Origin: Cristatella mucedo
Taxonomy: Eukaryota; Bryozoa; Phylactolaemata; Cristatellidae
Assembly: GCA_009760855.2 (NCBI GenBank)
Contig: WPIO01000029.1
Coordinates: 2,125,501 to 2,189,500 of the forward strand
DNA length: 64,000 nt
Direction: 5' to 3'
The notes beneath the pieces are model-generated. The model worked only from the letters and a program-made list of their open reading frames with translations, ran no database searches and was not told the origin of the DNA. Positions 12,078 through 24,359 of the stretch are shown piece after piece. How positions within the stretch are numbered: the first letter of the stretch is position 1; each line of letters begins with the position of its first letter. The position numbers were made by a program, and so were the translations under genes.

Positions 12078-13643
12078 GAACAGTGCTCTTTGGTTGCCAG
12101 GGGTGATGGTTGACTACTTAAACACAATTTAGAAGGAGGCTAGCATAAGGTTAACAGACAAGAAGTGTGCATTAGATAGTTGCCAACTTTTTAAAATGTA
12201 GCAAGCTGTGATTAGGGATGAGAGAAATTGTTATCAGCTGAACATATCGGTACTGCTATTAAGCAGAAGCTAACGACATTATTAAATGTGGGCTAGCATG
12301 CTGACCGTCAACACTTAACAAATAAAGCAACCAAAAGAGGAGTAGGAACTGCTACGGCTTCAGCAAGCCCACGGTAGGCACTGCTAAGTGGAGGCGGCAG
12401 ACCTGTGCAGCCGGGTCACGGATGTTTAGCAATGCAACATGACGATACGAATATTTCCCTGAGCAGCTAGCCACAAAGGCTGCTCCTACCGACACTAGCC
12501 CAAAGTACCTAGGGTGGAACATCCCAACTATGATCTGCTGGCACATAGCGAAGCTATCAGCTACTGATGGCAAGCTCAGCCGAGCTCAGCCGGCAGCAAG
12601 CAGCCCCGGGCAATGATTCGAGCAGCTATACTGGTCAGTTTGTGCCTTCCACACGTGCAAGCTTTATGTAATGAAGCAAGCCAGGGGTGGGTGGGTTCAC
12701 CAAATACCACCAATCGGCAGGTTGATATTGCCGCCAGACCACGAAACTTGCCTGTAAGCCGTTGGGGGTAATTGGTTGGGGTTTACACGTGGCAAGGAGA
12801 GGCTCACAGGCCACAGTTCACCTCTCCTGGTGCAAGAACAAGTTATTGAAGCAAAGTAAGATCAGCCAATAGCTAACGAACTGGCTTCACTAATTGCATG
12901 CATGCATGCATGCATGGGCAGCACTGCTGTACCTGCACGGTAGGTCGACGACAACAACAACACACATCCCTGCAAAGCTAGGGCCACTGGCTGGAATTGG
13001 GTCTCACGTGAGTTGTGTCCCACACCCCCCCCACAGACCGGCACAGAGCCAGCTTGGACATAAAGCAACAAAATGTCAATATTACATTCTCGAAAGCACA
13101 TACGGTACGTGTGAAACTATTACCTAGGCAAGAGAACACAGAAGTCTGCTTCCTCCCGATGCCAATACAAAAGCCATGTGAGCCATTCTGCAATTGAAAG
13201 ATGTTCTTATCAAGATTGGATAGCAAACAGAAGAAGCTAGATTTGTCTGTCACGTAAGTTACAACTGCTACATTGCAGCACTTCTCTCCAGCCTGCTACC
13301 GAGCAAGTACTGCATTGACCTTCTAAGTCCTATTACTCACTTTTAGGGTCCCTTAATCTTTTGCTCCGGCTTACCTATCTAGCAGTAGCCAAAAAAAGGT
13401 AGGACTCCAGAAAGGATAGGCACAAAACTAAGTATGCAAGAGATCTAATCACACTGAGAACAAAGACATACAGTGAAGGAGCAGACCAGGAAACTGTTGA
13501 AAGGAGTGTGAGAGACGGACAGAGATGGAGTAGAGGGAGACGAAGAATAAAGGAGTGTGTATGTGTATGTGTTCATGTGCATGCGTGAGTGTGTGTGAGT
13601 GCATGACAACGACAGAGAAGAGGATGACCGGTGAGATATATAA

Positions 13644-13646
<3 letters not shown>

Positions 13647-13686
<40 letters not shown>

Positions 13687-13687
13687 C

Positions 13688-13734
<47 letters not shown>

Positions 13735-13757
13735 TGTGTGTGTGTGTGTGTGTGTGC
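13647..13757. repeat. Compound GT / GCGT microsatellite
   Basis: A (GT)n block with one TTT interruption passes into about twelve GCGT tetramers (about 13,686-13,733) and back into (GT)n. The purine-pyrimidine alternation is of the kind that can adopt Z-form DNA. Confidence 0.95.
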
Positions 13758-14480
13758 AAGTGCACATGCATGCGAGTAAGCACATGCAAGCAAGTGAGCA
13801 AGAGTGAGGGCATGTGGCTATTTGCGTATGTATGGATGTAACACAATCTTCAGTTCCACTAAGCCACAAAGACAAAGTGGGTGTTATGCTTAAGAGTTTA
13901 CAGCACTCAAATCATGAGCTGCTTTCGGATGTGGGTACAGTAGCTAACAGACTTCTCACATCCTTCTTACGCAAAAAAAGAGAAAGTGAGAAGCATAGTC
14001 AGGAGAGTAGTCGAGAATTTTGAGTAGAATAGAATAGAAAGTGTAGTAGACTAGACATAGCTGGACACGGTAGGTACACTGTGCACGCACATGTTTGTGC
14101 ATGATTACGTGCGTGTGTTCGGGCTGAAGAACCGTGAAGAAAAATAGAGACCTGTCGAGATTAAATTACCAAAGAAAATGCTAATAAACCATAAAAAGAG
14201 GAGACAACTTAGATATATCCTAAGACGATGACATGGCGAAATCTGGCAGACGTGAGGCCATGCAGTGTGTGGTGTCAAGCTCGGCAGAAAGCATGTAAGG
14301 CAAGGCAAAGGCCTGGAGAAAGGAGTGGTCAAACAGAAAGAAAGGCACTAACATCATCAAATAGCTACCTGCCGTTGCTAGTCAGCAAACACTTCGGTCA
14401 TCAAAGCCGTTGCCAGCAAAGGAATGAAAGTAATCACAGCTGGCACGGTCGTTAAGCAGGTCAACTGCAGGGCCATCTAG

Positions 14481-16350
14481 CAGCCAATTCGAGTACAATG
14501 AAGCTTTTGTCTTCCCCCTCCTCCCCCCCCCCCCAGCTTCCTACTAGTCGGAGGCCGAGCCAGCACCCTCGGGCACCAAGGAAGGAGCCGGCTGGCGGCC
14601 CAAGCCTGCAGTCTGCCCTCCCTCGCCTGACAAACTCGCAGCCGCTGGCTAGGCAGAATCGGCCGGCTGGAAGGTGCCACCGGCAGAGCCAGCACCCTCG
14701 GCACAAGAGGGCCCTTCCCCAGCTCCCTCCCTCGGCTGCCAGACGCACTGGCTGCACCGCGTAACTGTGGCAGCCAGCTGCCGGCATGCTCGGGCGACCG
14801 TGAACTCTCGGCTTGTACGGCTGGCTTCTGTCATCGCCAAGCGCTCATCCCAACGAACTCGGCAGCCGAAAGGCGACCAACGGGGTTGGGCAGTCAGTCC
14901 ACAGAGCTGGCGCAGCAGCAGCGGCGTAGCCGTTCGTTCCTCGAGGATCGAGCTCCCGACTAGGACAGCGGTGAGAGCAGCCACTTTCACCGCGAAGACT
15001 TGCGGCACAACGAGGCGCCGGGCAGGCCGCACGGTCGCGGACAAGGCGACTGACGGCTGGCCATTGTAAAACTCATCGCAGCTGCAGCGCCCCGCCGCCG
15101 CGAACGACCGGCTAATAAAATACTGGCGCACCGCCGGCCGGCCGGCACGCCCGCTATCGGCGGCCCGAGCGCACGGGCGCACGCCGGAGCGGCTCGAGCT
15201 GAGGCCCGGCGCCGCGGCGGCAGCAGCAGCCGAGTTCCGCGCGAGCGAGCGCCCTGGGCCCAACCAGCTGCTGCGGCGGCGAGGCAGCAGCGCTCGCGAG
15301 GCTAGCTACGCGCCTCTGGGGCTACGGGCTGGCGCGGCGGCAAGGGAGCGCTGCTCACCGGGGACGGCTGTAACGCAGGCGATTCCTGTTCGGGTGCATC
15401 ACGAGCGCACTGCGCGCCGGAGCTCAAGTTGTCAGTCCGGGTAGAAGCGGGCATGCTTGACGCGCAGCCCATTATATAACAGCCCTTCGACCTATTAAAC
15501 GGGAAAGGGCCGAGAATGCCGATAGAAAGCGGGTCTCGGCGGCGGAGCGAGCGGCGAATCCGTCACGCATCGCACGCCATTTTCATGCCGCTTCGGTGGA
15601 ACCACGCGAAGTCGACGCGGCCTGCGCCGAGCACGAGCGGAGCGCGACTCCGAGCGATTCATTATGAGGCGCGGTCACGCGAGGGTACGCTGTAAGCGGC
15701 ATGCCGAACAGCGAACCGTGCAAGGCACGACAGGACGGAGCCGACCGCGGACCGAAAGCCGCTGCCGCTGCTGCGCTGAGCGCTGCGCCGCTGACGCGGC
15801 CGACAGAAGGCCGCTAGAAGCAGACGGGCTGCGACGCCGAAGCCGACTCGCACACGCCAGGTCCGCCGCGCGCCCGCGCGCGCTTCGCGAACGCTCGAAA
15901 GTACGCCAACGCATACGCGGCGCTTAGCCGCCCGCGTACCCCGCAGGGGCCACGGCGTGGAAGAACGCGCGGTCGGCTGCGACGCGGCATGGCGAGCGGC
16001 AGAGCACAGCTGTCGGCCTGCGGCCGGACGCTCACCGGTAGGATACGCTGAATCAACCGAGCCTTCCATAGCAGATTAGCGACTGCGCGACTCGGTGCGG
16101 TAGGTGTGCCCCACGCATCTCGTGTCGTCCCGGCATGCTCTAGCTCGCGGCGAAGAACATCGCAGCGTCTCCTTGGTAACTAATGCCGCGGTGGCGCCAT
16201 CTGCTCGTCGCTCCGGCCGACAGCCCGTTAGCCATCAACCAACTCAACGGAATCAATATTTAATAACCCCGGGATAAACGCAGCTGACGACTAGAGTCCG
16301 CAGTTTATTGCTGCGCCGCGATATACGCAAAGATGAAAACTTGCTGCCTA
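14481..16350. promoter_or_regulatory. CpG-rich island-like region, possible promoter
   Basis: Base composition changes sharply here. CG dinucleotides are dense, especially 15,080-16,030 (runs such as CGCGCCCGCGCGCGC), against an AT-richer background. A TATA-like ATTATATAAC sits at 15,471-15,480. Open frames of up to 204 codons on both strands are expected from GC richness and have no domain I recognise. The exon candidate at 16,501 lies just to the right. In many animals such islands mark promoters, but no transcript evidence is available. Confidence 0.4.
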
Positions 16351-16500
16351 CGTGCGTCTATCGGTGTTAGCGGAGGATTTCAGCAGGGCCATCTGCATTA
16401 CCGCGGATGACGAGGTGCACAGGACACGGCTCGCGTCTCTCGTTTGTCGGCTGAATATCCGTGTACTTGCTTCGACTGACATTTGCTGCTCGGATTCAAC

Positions 16501-16587
16501 ATGGAAACTATTGCAATACCTTTAGGAGAACCTTTTTCGCATAGCAACCGCTGGCTTTTGTCGCAATGGTCCCTAAAGCTGGACGAG
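16501..16587 (+). CDS. Candidate first coding exon, unknown protein
   Basis: An ATG with a favourable context (AACATGG) opens a 29-codon frame whose peptide begins METIAIPLGEPFSHSNRW and ends SLKLDE, followed directly by GAG|GTATGC, a good splice donor in phase 0. An in-frame TGA lies 21 bp before the ATG, making this the first Met of its frame. It sits just beyond the CpG-rich region. I do not recognise the peptide and could not place a second exon between here and 21 kb, so this stays a candidate. Confidence 0.3.
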
Positions 16588-19500
16588 GTATGCATATGGT
16601 ATTTACAAGGTCGTTCACGCGTAGCGTACGCGCCAGCACCGAAACACTTACTGCGAAGCTAGGCCAATGAGCTTCAGCCGCCGAAAGCTTAAAGGTGGCG
16701 GTAGTTTCGCGTTGCACGAGGGGACATCCGCCGCGATATTTGGGCCCCGGCCACTGGCCTGAGCGCTTCAGTTGCCACTCCTCAACGCCACGAGAGCGCT
16801 CTGTGCTGGCAATTTCCCTTCCACCTGCCTGCCTAATTTGCAATGTCCCGTTAAATTTAGATTATTGACTCGTGCTAATGCTTCAGGGCATACGGATGAG
16901 CACAGCTGTAGCGTGCGTGCGTGCGTGCGTGCGTCTGGGCTGCCCGAAGGCAAACTAATATGAAAAATCTTGCTTAACATCCGCTTCGCGGCTACTGACC
17001 AGAAATTAAACTTGCATTAAGTTCGATATAGCTGCTGCCCAACGTTTGCTATAGACGTCGCCTGATACGCTGAAGAGCTTTCATGCCTATCACTCAAATC
17101 AAATGTGGGACTGAGGTGACTGCGTCTTCCTGACTTCAGTGGCTGCCTCAATTACATTAAGGTGAGACGGCAGTTGATAATGGACACAGAAATGGGGAAT
17201 TCCGCGCCGTGTGGAGGCGGTCCATAGTCCACAAGGCTCTTCGTTGTATGGCTGCGGTAAGAAATTCGTCAGCTCACTTAGACAATCCAAGGCTAACAAA
17301 GTTCTGTAGCGTGAACTCTGGACAATGATGGTAAGATGTGGACAATGCAGTGACCGAATGTGCACGTACACGTTCTCTCCAGTCACCGAACGGTACGGTC
17401 CGTGCTTCATTTGGTGTCAAATGTCCATGAATATAAAGAGTGGTATTTGTATAGAGACGCACGGGTATGTGCTGCCTTGGCCACGGAGCCATTTTGTTAT
17501 GAACCCGGTCTGTCGTCCTCACACTCATTTCGAACCAGTGCTACTATAGGTGTCAGAGAGTGAGAAGTCTCAGTCCTGAAGGGTAAAAGAAAATGCTATG
17601 ACAGTACGCCCGGGTCGTAGCCTGCACTTCAAGACCCAGTTGGTGGGTTCGAGTCTTACAGCAGACAAGTCATTAATGCCCACTGCAAGCGGAAGTGACT
17701 GTCGCTAAGGCTCTTCTGCCGCCATATAAATGAGACTGCTAAATCAGGTGATCTTTACTTGTAGTGGTTACTCCGGCACCTCTCGGAGTTGTCCCTCCGA
17801 TGCAACTACTCGTGCTATAGCATAATGGGTTCTCCTCCTCCGTCGCACCTGTTGTGACCTATGCAGTAACTTGCTGTGGAGGCACCAACGCAAACTTGGT
17901 GCTGTGTTTTTATGGTATTCTTTTACTAGTACATGTCTTTTCCCATGTATCAGTAACCCTGAGCACAATAATGTTATGGCACCACAATCAGTGTCACACC
18001 TATTCTCACAAGTGCATGCTTACCTGAAGTGTAGCTTTTTTAGATATCTCCACCGGGCGTCTAAAAATCTCCTAAAATATGACGTACGCTTGGACCTACT
18101 TCTGAATGGTAGAATACGATTGGTGACTCAGGCTGGTTGAAACAGTAATCGTTTGTGTAATGCCACCGAAACCACGTCAAATTGACGGGCAGTTATTGGG
18201 GATTGACTGATGTACATCCCTCGCCTGAGATGTCCTGGAGCTAGTCTCAAGCCTTTTACTGTCAGCTCAATGAAGTCCGGTGGTATATTTCTCAAGCAGC
18301 TGGGTGTCAATGAATCAGAACCTATAACTTTCTTATTGTATGCAAAATATTGTTCCGCCTTATCAACATTCTTGCGAATAACAGATCAGAAGGTCTTACC
18401 ACTTACTGCCTAGACCACTCAATTCAGCTCAGTCCTGGTTGGCGCTCAAGCGCTCCTTTTATTTTCCAATGCAAGCACTTAACATCGAATATTGAAGTCA
18501 GTGGTTTTTTGAAGGTCTGTCCGGACACTTCTAAATGTCATAGAGACGAACCTGAGACTGGCTTTGCTATAAATTTCTTTACCGGAACTATTCTAGCAAT
18601 GGATTGCATAAGGAAATTTGCTAGAAAGCCTTCCCCCTTATCTTCGCTCTGCCTCTTCTTCCGCCTTCTCCTCCTCAGTTGATGAAGTGAGTCCTACTTG
18701 TAGGACTAGCGCCTCATCCATACACATTGGCTGCTGGACCTATTAGGATAATCTCATATACACCTGTAAAATATCGTAACCCTAAGCATAGGCGCAGCCA
18801 GGATTTCCAACTAGGGGGCAAACATGCCAGGCAAGATTTTCATGCTGGGGCAAGGCAAGTAACGAAAGATTATAGTGCGCAACCATAGTTTTTATACAAC
18901 ATAAACTCGGGGGCTGCTCATCGAATAGGACACAATTTCGTCTTTGGTGACGGTCGGAGTGCGTAGGAATAGGGGTCGGCCCTGCTCGCTTCGCCCCTAT
19001 AGGGATGAGCAAATGCCCCCTTCCTCTGGCTCTGCCACTGACCCAAATCGCAGTTTGATTAGATCCTACCAAACAACCGTCCACCTGCTATGCGGGCTTT
19101 CAAGAATTTTTAAGAAGTTTCTATCATGTGAAAATTACTGGATACCTCTCTAACTCACCGAACGTCTCCAGTTGTTCAACGTTTATTCTTTTTTCGAAGT
19201 ATTTCCTTGCAGTGAATCGAGCAAGGACCCACTTTACTTTAAAGCGAACACACTCTGACGTATTAAAATCATCATCAACGCATGTTCACGAAATACCGCC
19301 AATATTCATAGAGGTTTACCTAAAAACACGCAAACTCATTCATATAAGCTGTCATTGATGAGTCAGCACCGAAGTACCTGCAACTATTATTAATAAGAGG
19401 AATGATAATACCGTATAGCGTTCCAACAGAATAATAGTAATTATAAATGGTTCGTCTAAGGACCTAAAATAACTCAATCCATATCCGGGCACTTTACAAC

Positions 19501-21084
19501 TCACTACAAGAGTACCAACACCTATGGGGTTACTGACTGACGTGCATGGCGTCAGGCATGCAAAAGCAAGCGTCATGTTTAGGTCAGCATGCTATAGCAA
19601 ACATCAAGACGCTCATAGCCAACTGTTAGCAATATCTCTGACTTTTAACAAGCACCAAATTGAACACAAGTATTCTCGCAAAGCTCGCCGAATCGAAAAA
19701 GATAGTTGTACCAGGGACGAAATGGAAGTTGACCTGCCGCAGATGCGTCTGTAGATGAGACTTATAAAGATGCAAGGTCATCACAGTGATCATCACCGGT
19801 AGCCAGTAGCGAGTTCCAGACTTTTGAAGCATACAAGCTGAATGCTCGATCACTAAGTAAGAGATTCCAATTTAGTTCGACTGACGGCGAGATGACTATG
19901 AAATGGCAGCATGCTAGATCATCCAGACTCTGTCAGATATTCATTAATCGTGGCTGCTGAACTATAAACTCTAGGAATAGACGAGGAGGTAGCCTACGAC
20001 CAAGGCCGCACAACGATAAAAGCCGAAGCCTTATAATAGGCAGTTAGCTTCTCCTCTAGAGTTGGCCTTGGCATTTGATTTGGTTTAGGCCATTGATCCC
20101 TTCAAGAGTTGTTATAATTCTTTCTGCTGTTGAACAGCTGCGACCGTCCGTCGCGGTCATATAGGTACCCTTCGCTGCGGATTGGATACGATGGGTTTGC
20201 TCTGTGAAGGTGTGGGAGCTCTCATTGCTGCCGCGCTCCTTGCTGCTGTCGGCGGCATAACCATTGGTGCATTGGTGCTGCACCTATAAGTCGCCAGCCG
20301 AGATACACGGTTCAGGACGTCGCCGGCTGAGAGGGCTGAGACTAGCACTGTTTCGAGAGCTGCGTTGTGGCCTAATTCGGTCCAGACGTGGAAGTTTCGT
20401 GAGCTCACTGGACGGGCTCACTGTAGGAGCTCACCGGAAGAGCTCACTGTTAAAGAGCTCATTGGACATCACTGGATGAGCTCACTGGAGGTCGGACAGG
20501 TAGGCTTGTGCAAGCGAGTTGGCAATGGGATCTGTTAGCCAGATTGAGGATTTTGAAGTTGATTCGACTCGATTGTGAAGCTCGGACAGAAGTGATGTGC
20601 GACGAGGCGGTTACGCCTTGGACGATATACTAGGTGAGCTGCTGGTTTCTGCTTCATTTGCAGACGATTAAAGGAACAAGCCTACTAAAGTCTTGAAGTC
20701 ACAAATGCGTGAACTAGTTAGACCGTCGAACTCCTAACCGAGCAGACCTTGATCTTGGGGATATTCCTAAGCTGAAGGTAGACCAACTTGTCAGTGGAGG
20801 AAATGTATTCATCTAAGAATTACTCGTTTTTTAAGAGTATGCTTATATTACAGGCAGACTTCGCAGGAGGTGCAATGTCCTCCGACTTTTGGCTGACGCT
20901 AGGTTTTCCCATAACTATTAGGTTGGTATCGAATATCTCACTAGACACTTCAGATTTTCTTAAAAGAAAGCATATCAATTGAGTAATGATAACAGGCAAC
21001 ATTTTAGTACGAATAATAGTAATGATAATATTGATATTTTTGTGTAGCACTCTAAGAGAACCTAATTTCTTTCCAGCCACTGTA
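16588..21084. other. No recognised gene
   Basis: Visible items are a GCGT run at about 16,912-16,934, one SINE2 copy (17,606-17,760), a worn LINE-A trace near 19,800-19,875 (phrase GCATACAAGCTGAATGC, compare GCATACGAACTAAATGC at 6,325), and irregular repeats of GAGCTCACTGGA at 20,398-20,490. Open frames at about 17,871-18,140 and 18,350-18,682 (plus) have no motif support. Confidence 0.4.
17606..17760 (+). mobile_element. SINE2 (tRNA-derived), degraded copy
   Basis: It contains GGTGGGTTCGAGTCTTACAG (B-box-like), then TTAATGCCCACTGCAAGCGG and AAGGCTCTTCTGCCGCC...GAGACTGCTAAATCAGGTG. These are in the same order as the SINE2 copies at 61.4 and 63.7 kb. The 5' A-box part is poorly preserved. Confidence 0.75.
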
Positions 21085-21690
21085 CAAACTTTGGGTGCAT
21101 ACGAACTGAAGGCAATGTCTCCAAAAGGATTTGAGGTTGGTCCGAGGCGGAGCTAAGCGATTTGAGTCAGAAAAGCTGTTGGTACGACACCTAGTCAGTG
21201 GGGGATTGATTCTTATAGGTAGGCCGGAGCCAGGGAATAAAGGGGCCTAAAAGTGAGCGACAGAACCTTAAGTCGATAAGCTGCTTAATTGGGAGCCAGT
21301 TCAGGTCGGCGAAAAATGGCGTGATCTGGCAACTACGACGTTCACGGCAAACATGCCTAGCTTCTGAATTTCGCACCAACTGTAAGCACCTGATTGCACA
21401 GGCTGATGGACCAGCAAGCAAGCTGTGAGTTCTTTTTTTTGTATGCTTTCTCAAGCTTGCACTTAGTAGACCTAGCTATTTTATTGACTGTAGTAAACAA
21501 TCGGCCATCTGGGCGAGAGCGCACGGTGTGCTTAGCCGGCGGTGCAAACTTGCTAAGAATGTCCGAAATCGTGTTGTAGCATTCTACCGATTATGACAGG
21601 TCGGAAGAGGAAGGATTTAGTTGCAGGGCGAAGAGTACTTTTGTGTGGAATCGTACGAGAGTATTGACCATGGGCCGTCCCCCACCCAAA
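21085..21690 (-). mobile_element. LINE-A copy with internal deletion
   Basis: On the minus strand, 21,435-21,085 is the RT C-terminal region (an ACAIRCLQLVRNSEARHVCR-type peptide and a LNWLPIKQLIDLR-type peptide). Segment 21,690-21,440 instead matches 28,985-28,745, the linker between endonuclease and RT of the long copy. The catalytic RT core between them is absent. Both parts have stops and frameshifts. Confidence 0.8.
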
Positions 21691-22261
21691 GTGGCACTGA
21701 ATTTGGTAAGTACAGAACACCTTAGCCATTAAACCCGCCAGCGAGGCCTATTATAATTAAACGCGGCCTCTGACCTCCCGTCGGCCAGACGAGCCGGGCG
21801 TTAGCTAGTCCGACAAATTTCCATCAAGGTGCTGAAGATCTGAGCAGAACCTCGAGAGAAGCGCAGGTCTGCGCAATTATAGATGCAAGTTCGGTCGAAT
21901 CGTGGCGGGGCAAAATGGAGATAGGAAAACAACATATTCGAGGTAACGAGGTAATTCACTCTGAGGCGATTAGATGAATGCGAGTCAATCGAATGCGAAG
22001 GCGAACTAGAGGGAGGGAGACGAACGGCGGTCGCAAGAAGCAGTAGAGTAACCGCTAAGACTAAAGAGTGCTAGCTAGGAGCGCGGACGGCTCTACAATC
22101 GGACGATAATCGGAGCCGGCTATTTTCTCGCATCCCAGTTTCTTCTTCTTCTTTTTTTTCCGGCGGATATTGAAGGTAAAGGCTCGCGGCCGCACACAAG
22201 TCGGTGGACTGAGCGAGCGCAAGAAGTGAGGCACTGAGGCAATTGGGTTTTCTCTCCGTAC

Positions 22262-22450
22262 CTTTTCCTGGAAGGTAGCCGAGTCAGAAGCACTCTTCGT
22301 TGCCTCGCCGGCCGACTCGCTTATTACCGACGCTGCTGCTCTTCGGGCTCTGAGCTGCTGCTGCTGATGATTGGCCGATTTTCGCGGAGCTTTTACTCGT
22401 GCCGACTCGCAGAAATACGACGGACCGATTCTAGGACGCATGAAGGCCAT
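22262..22450 (-). CDS. Candidate first coding exon, unknown protein
   Basis: On the minus strand an ATG opens 63 codons (peptide starts MAFMRPRIGPSYFCESARVK and ends SDSATFQEK). They finish exactly at AAG|GTACGG, a good phase-0 splice donor. An in-frame TAA lies 24 bp before the ATG. The peptide is basic with a QQQQ run, unlike a repeat by-product, and sits in a CpG-rich zone. The frame stays open past the donor to 22,061. I do not recognise a family. It could equally be a chance ORF in GC-rich DNA. Confidence 0.3.
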
Positions 22451-24254
22451 CCGAACAAAAGTTGGCCAATTTTAGGCGGCTGTTGCTTTCAACAAAGTAC
22501 TAAGTGAAATAGGACGCTTACAGCCTTTAACTAGGCGAAACCGTCGAGGAGCCTTCGAGCAGACCCGTCGACCGGCAGGTCTTTCCGGTCTTCGAGGATA
22601 AGGGGGCAACTCGAAATGGCCCTCGGCATGCCGACTATTGCTGTCGAGTTTGTTATTCCTGCGAGACCGTGCTTATATTCTTCACGTTACAACGCCCTGC
22701 GACCACGAACCATGAGCTCGACAGGTGAACCTCAACTAAGTTCCGTTAGCTAGGCCGCTGAATTATAGTTGAGAGCCGCTTATGAAATGGCCACGATAAT
22801 CGGAGGCGTACGAGAAGCATATTATATGGTTACTTACAAACAAGATTATTGTATCAGTTACGACCTGGCGATTGTATAAGGCTCGGTATTTGCCGCAGTC
22901 GCACTCTTGGAGTAACGGTATGCCGCTCGGCGGCTGCCCGGGCAACTGAGCGGGAGCCTCTTGGAAGTCACCAGCTGCATTATTAGCTGGCAATATGCAG
23001 GCTCGGTTTTTTCGCTTTTTCTAATGTAGCGCTACGTGCAGAATATCGAGCGCTTCGTCGGTAGTTCTATCGTCGGCGTACTGCGAGCTGCAGGTCTTTG
23101 CACGCGTGCCACTACTAAAAAATAAGGTTCGCGAGGCAATAACATTTGTGTCATTAGCCTGGGATTAATTGTGTGCTCGTGCTTTGTGTGTTCGAGCCCC
23201 GTCGTTGGCAATGGCTGACCGTGTGGCCGACAACTAAGCATGTTGACTCATAGCCGAAGTAGTAAGTTAGCTGGCGATGACAAGTAGTTGGAACCCGACG
23301 GAGGTACCACAGGATGCTGACTAGCTTGGGCCGATCGTTCTGGAAGGTAAAGCAATGGAGCTGCCCCCAGCACCGGCGCTTGAGCCTTGCACAGGAAATG
23401 CTGCCGCCCAGCAAGTGGCATCTAGATCAGAGGAGTGTTAAAAGAGATTTTGTATCGGCAGTCTCAACAGGTACATTAGAATTGCGTATTAGCTTACACT
23501 GTAACCGAGGGCGAGTTAGTCCCACCATCACCAGTACGCAGATACGCCCGATCAGAAGCTTTGTTGGTGCGAGGGGAAAAAATGAAAAAGAATGCCCGAT
23601 GGTAGTTGTCGCCGGCTCGGAGTCATCGTTTGTTAGCGCTATTTTCATGACCCCTGGCGGAGTGACGGAGGCCTCGAAGCTAGTGTAGCGGGACACTGAA
23701 CTAAGATGTGGGCCTCTAAGGAGGAAAATTTGAGTATCGGTGGTGGCAGGATCGAATGCAATCGGAATGCAAGAACCACATGACCTCACTAATTTCTAGC
23801 TGAGCAGCGAATTCCGCTCAGACCACTTCAAGCTATCTATCAATATAGCGTAGGTCAAGCCTCCTTTCATCTCGATGTCGCGCACAGGACAACGAGCCAA
23901 GTAAATCTGTCAGGTCCGGCGATTCAGCAGCTCCTGACGACCGCCCCGTGTGAAAGATGGCTGCTCTGTGGCTAGCGTCCTGGGTCTCGGGAGCAGCACG
24001 AGAACCGTCGGGCCATCGGACGGGTCATCTGCCTTTTGTTGGCCTTTCTATAAAGGCTGTAAAGCCGGAGTGAAGAACAGAGGTGACAAACCGGGGCGGT
24101 GCAGCTGGGCGAGTTAAAAGTGCCGTTCACCCGACAGCAGCTCGAAACGAAGCCGATGTCGGCCCAAAACCGAGCTCCAATGCGGACGATTCAGCCCTCT
24201 CTCATTATGACAATGCGAACAGACGTCACTCCTCCTGAGGCGTCACGCTACGCG

Positions 24255-24359
24255 CCAGCGACGCTACGTCTTCGCGTGAAGACGCTACGTCTTCGCGTGA
24301 AGGCGCTACGTCTTCGCGTGAAGGCGCTACGTCTTCGCGTGAAGACGTAGCGTCGCTGG
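24255..24359. repeat. 21-bp tandem repeat inside a long palindrome
   Basis: The unit CGCTACGTCTTCGCGTGAAG plus one purine occurs about four times. The left flank reads CCAGCGACGCTACGTCTTC and the right end reads GAAGACGTAGCGTCGCTGG, its exact reverse complement. The whole block can therefore fold back on itself with 19-bp outer arms. Confidence 0.95.

Larger units (their letters stand above)
11014..14480. other. Gene-poor stretch with microsatellites
   Basis: Besides the arrays listed separately, there is an ATGC tetramer run at about 12,896-12,915. No frame carries a domain I recognise. Segment 11,150-11,480 is locally GC-rich with open frames on both strands, but shows no splice-site or motif support that I would rely on. 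Confidence 0.45.

Noticed and set aside
11663-12132. ORFs of 130-154 codons rich in Cys/Val or His/Thr
   Set aside because: They are translations of the TG and GCTGT arrays, open in every frame, and carry no information about coding.
13445-13875. His/Thr-rich and Cys/Val-rich ORFs
   Set aside because: By-products of the GT/GCGT microsatellite.
14649-15263. 204-codon minus-strand ORF in the CpG-rich region
   Set aside because: It is Ala/Arg-rich as expected from GC-rich DNA, has overlapping open frames on the other strand, and shows no domain. Kept only as part of the CpG region.
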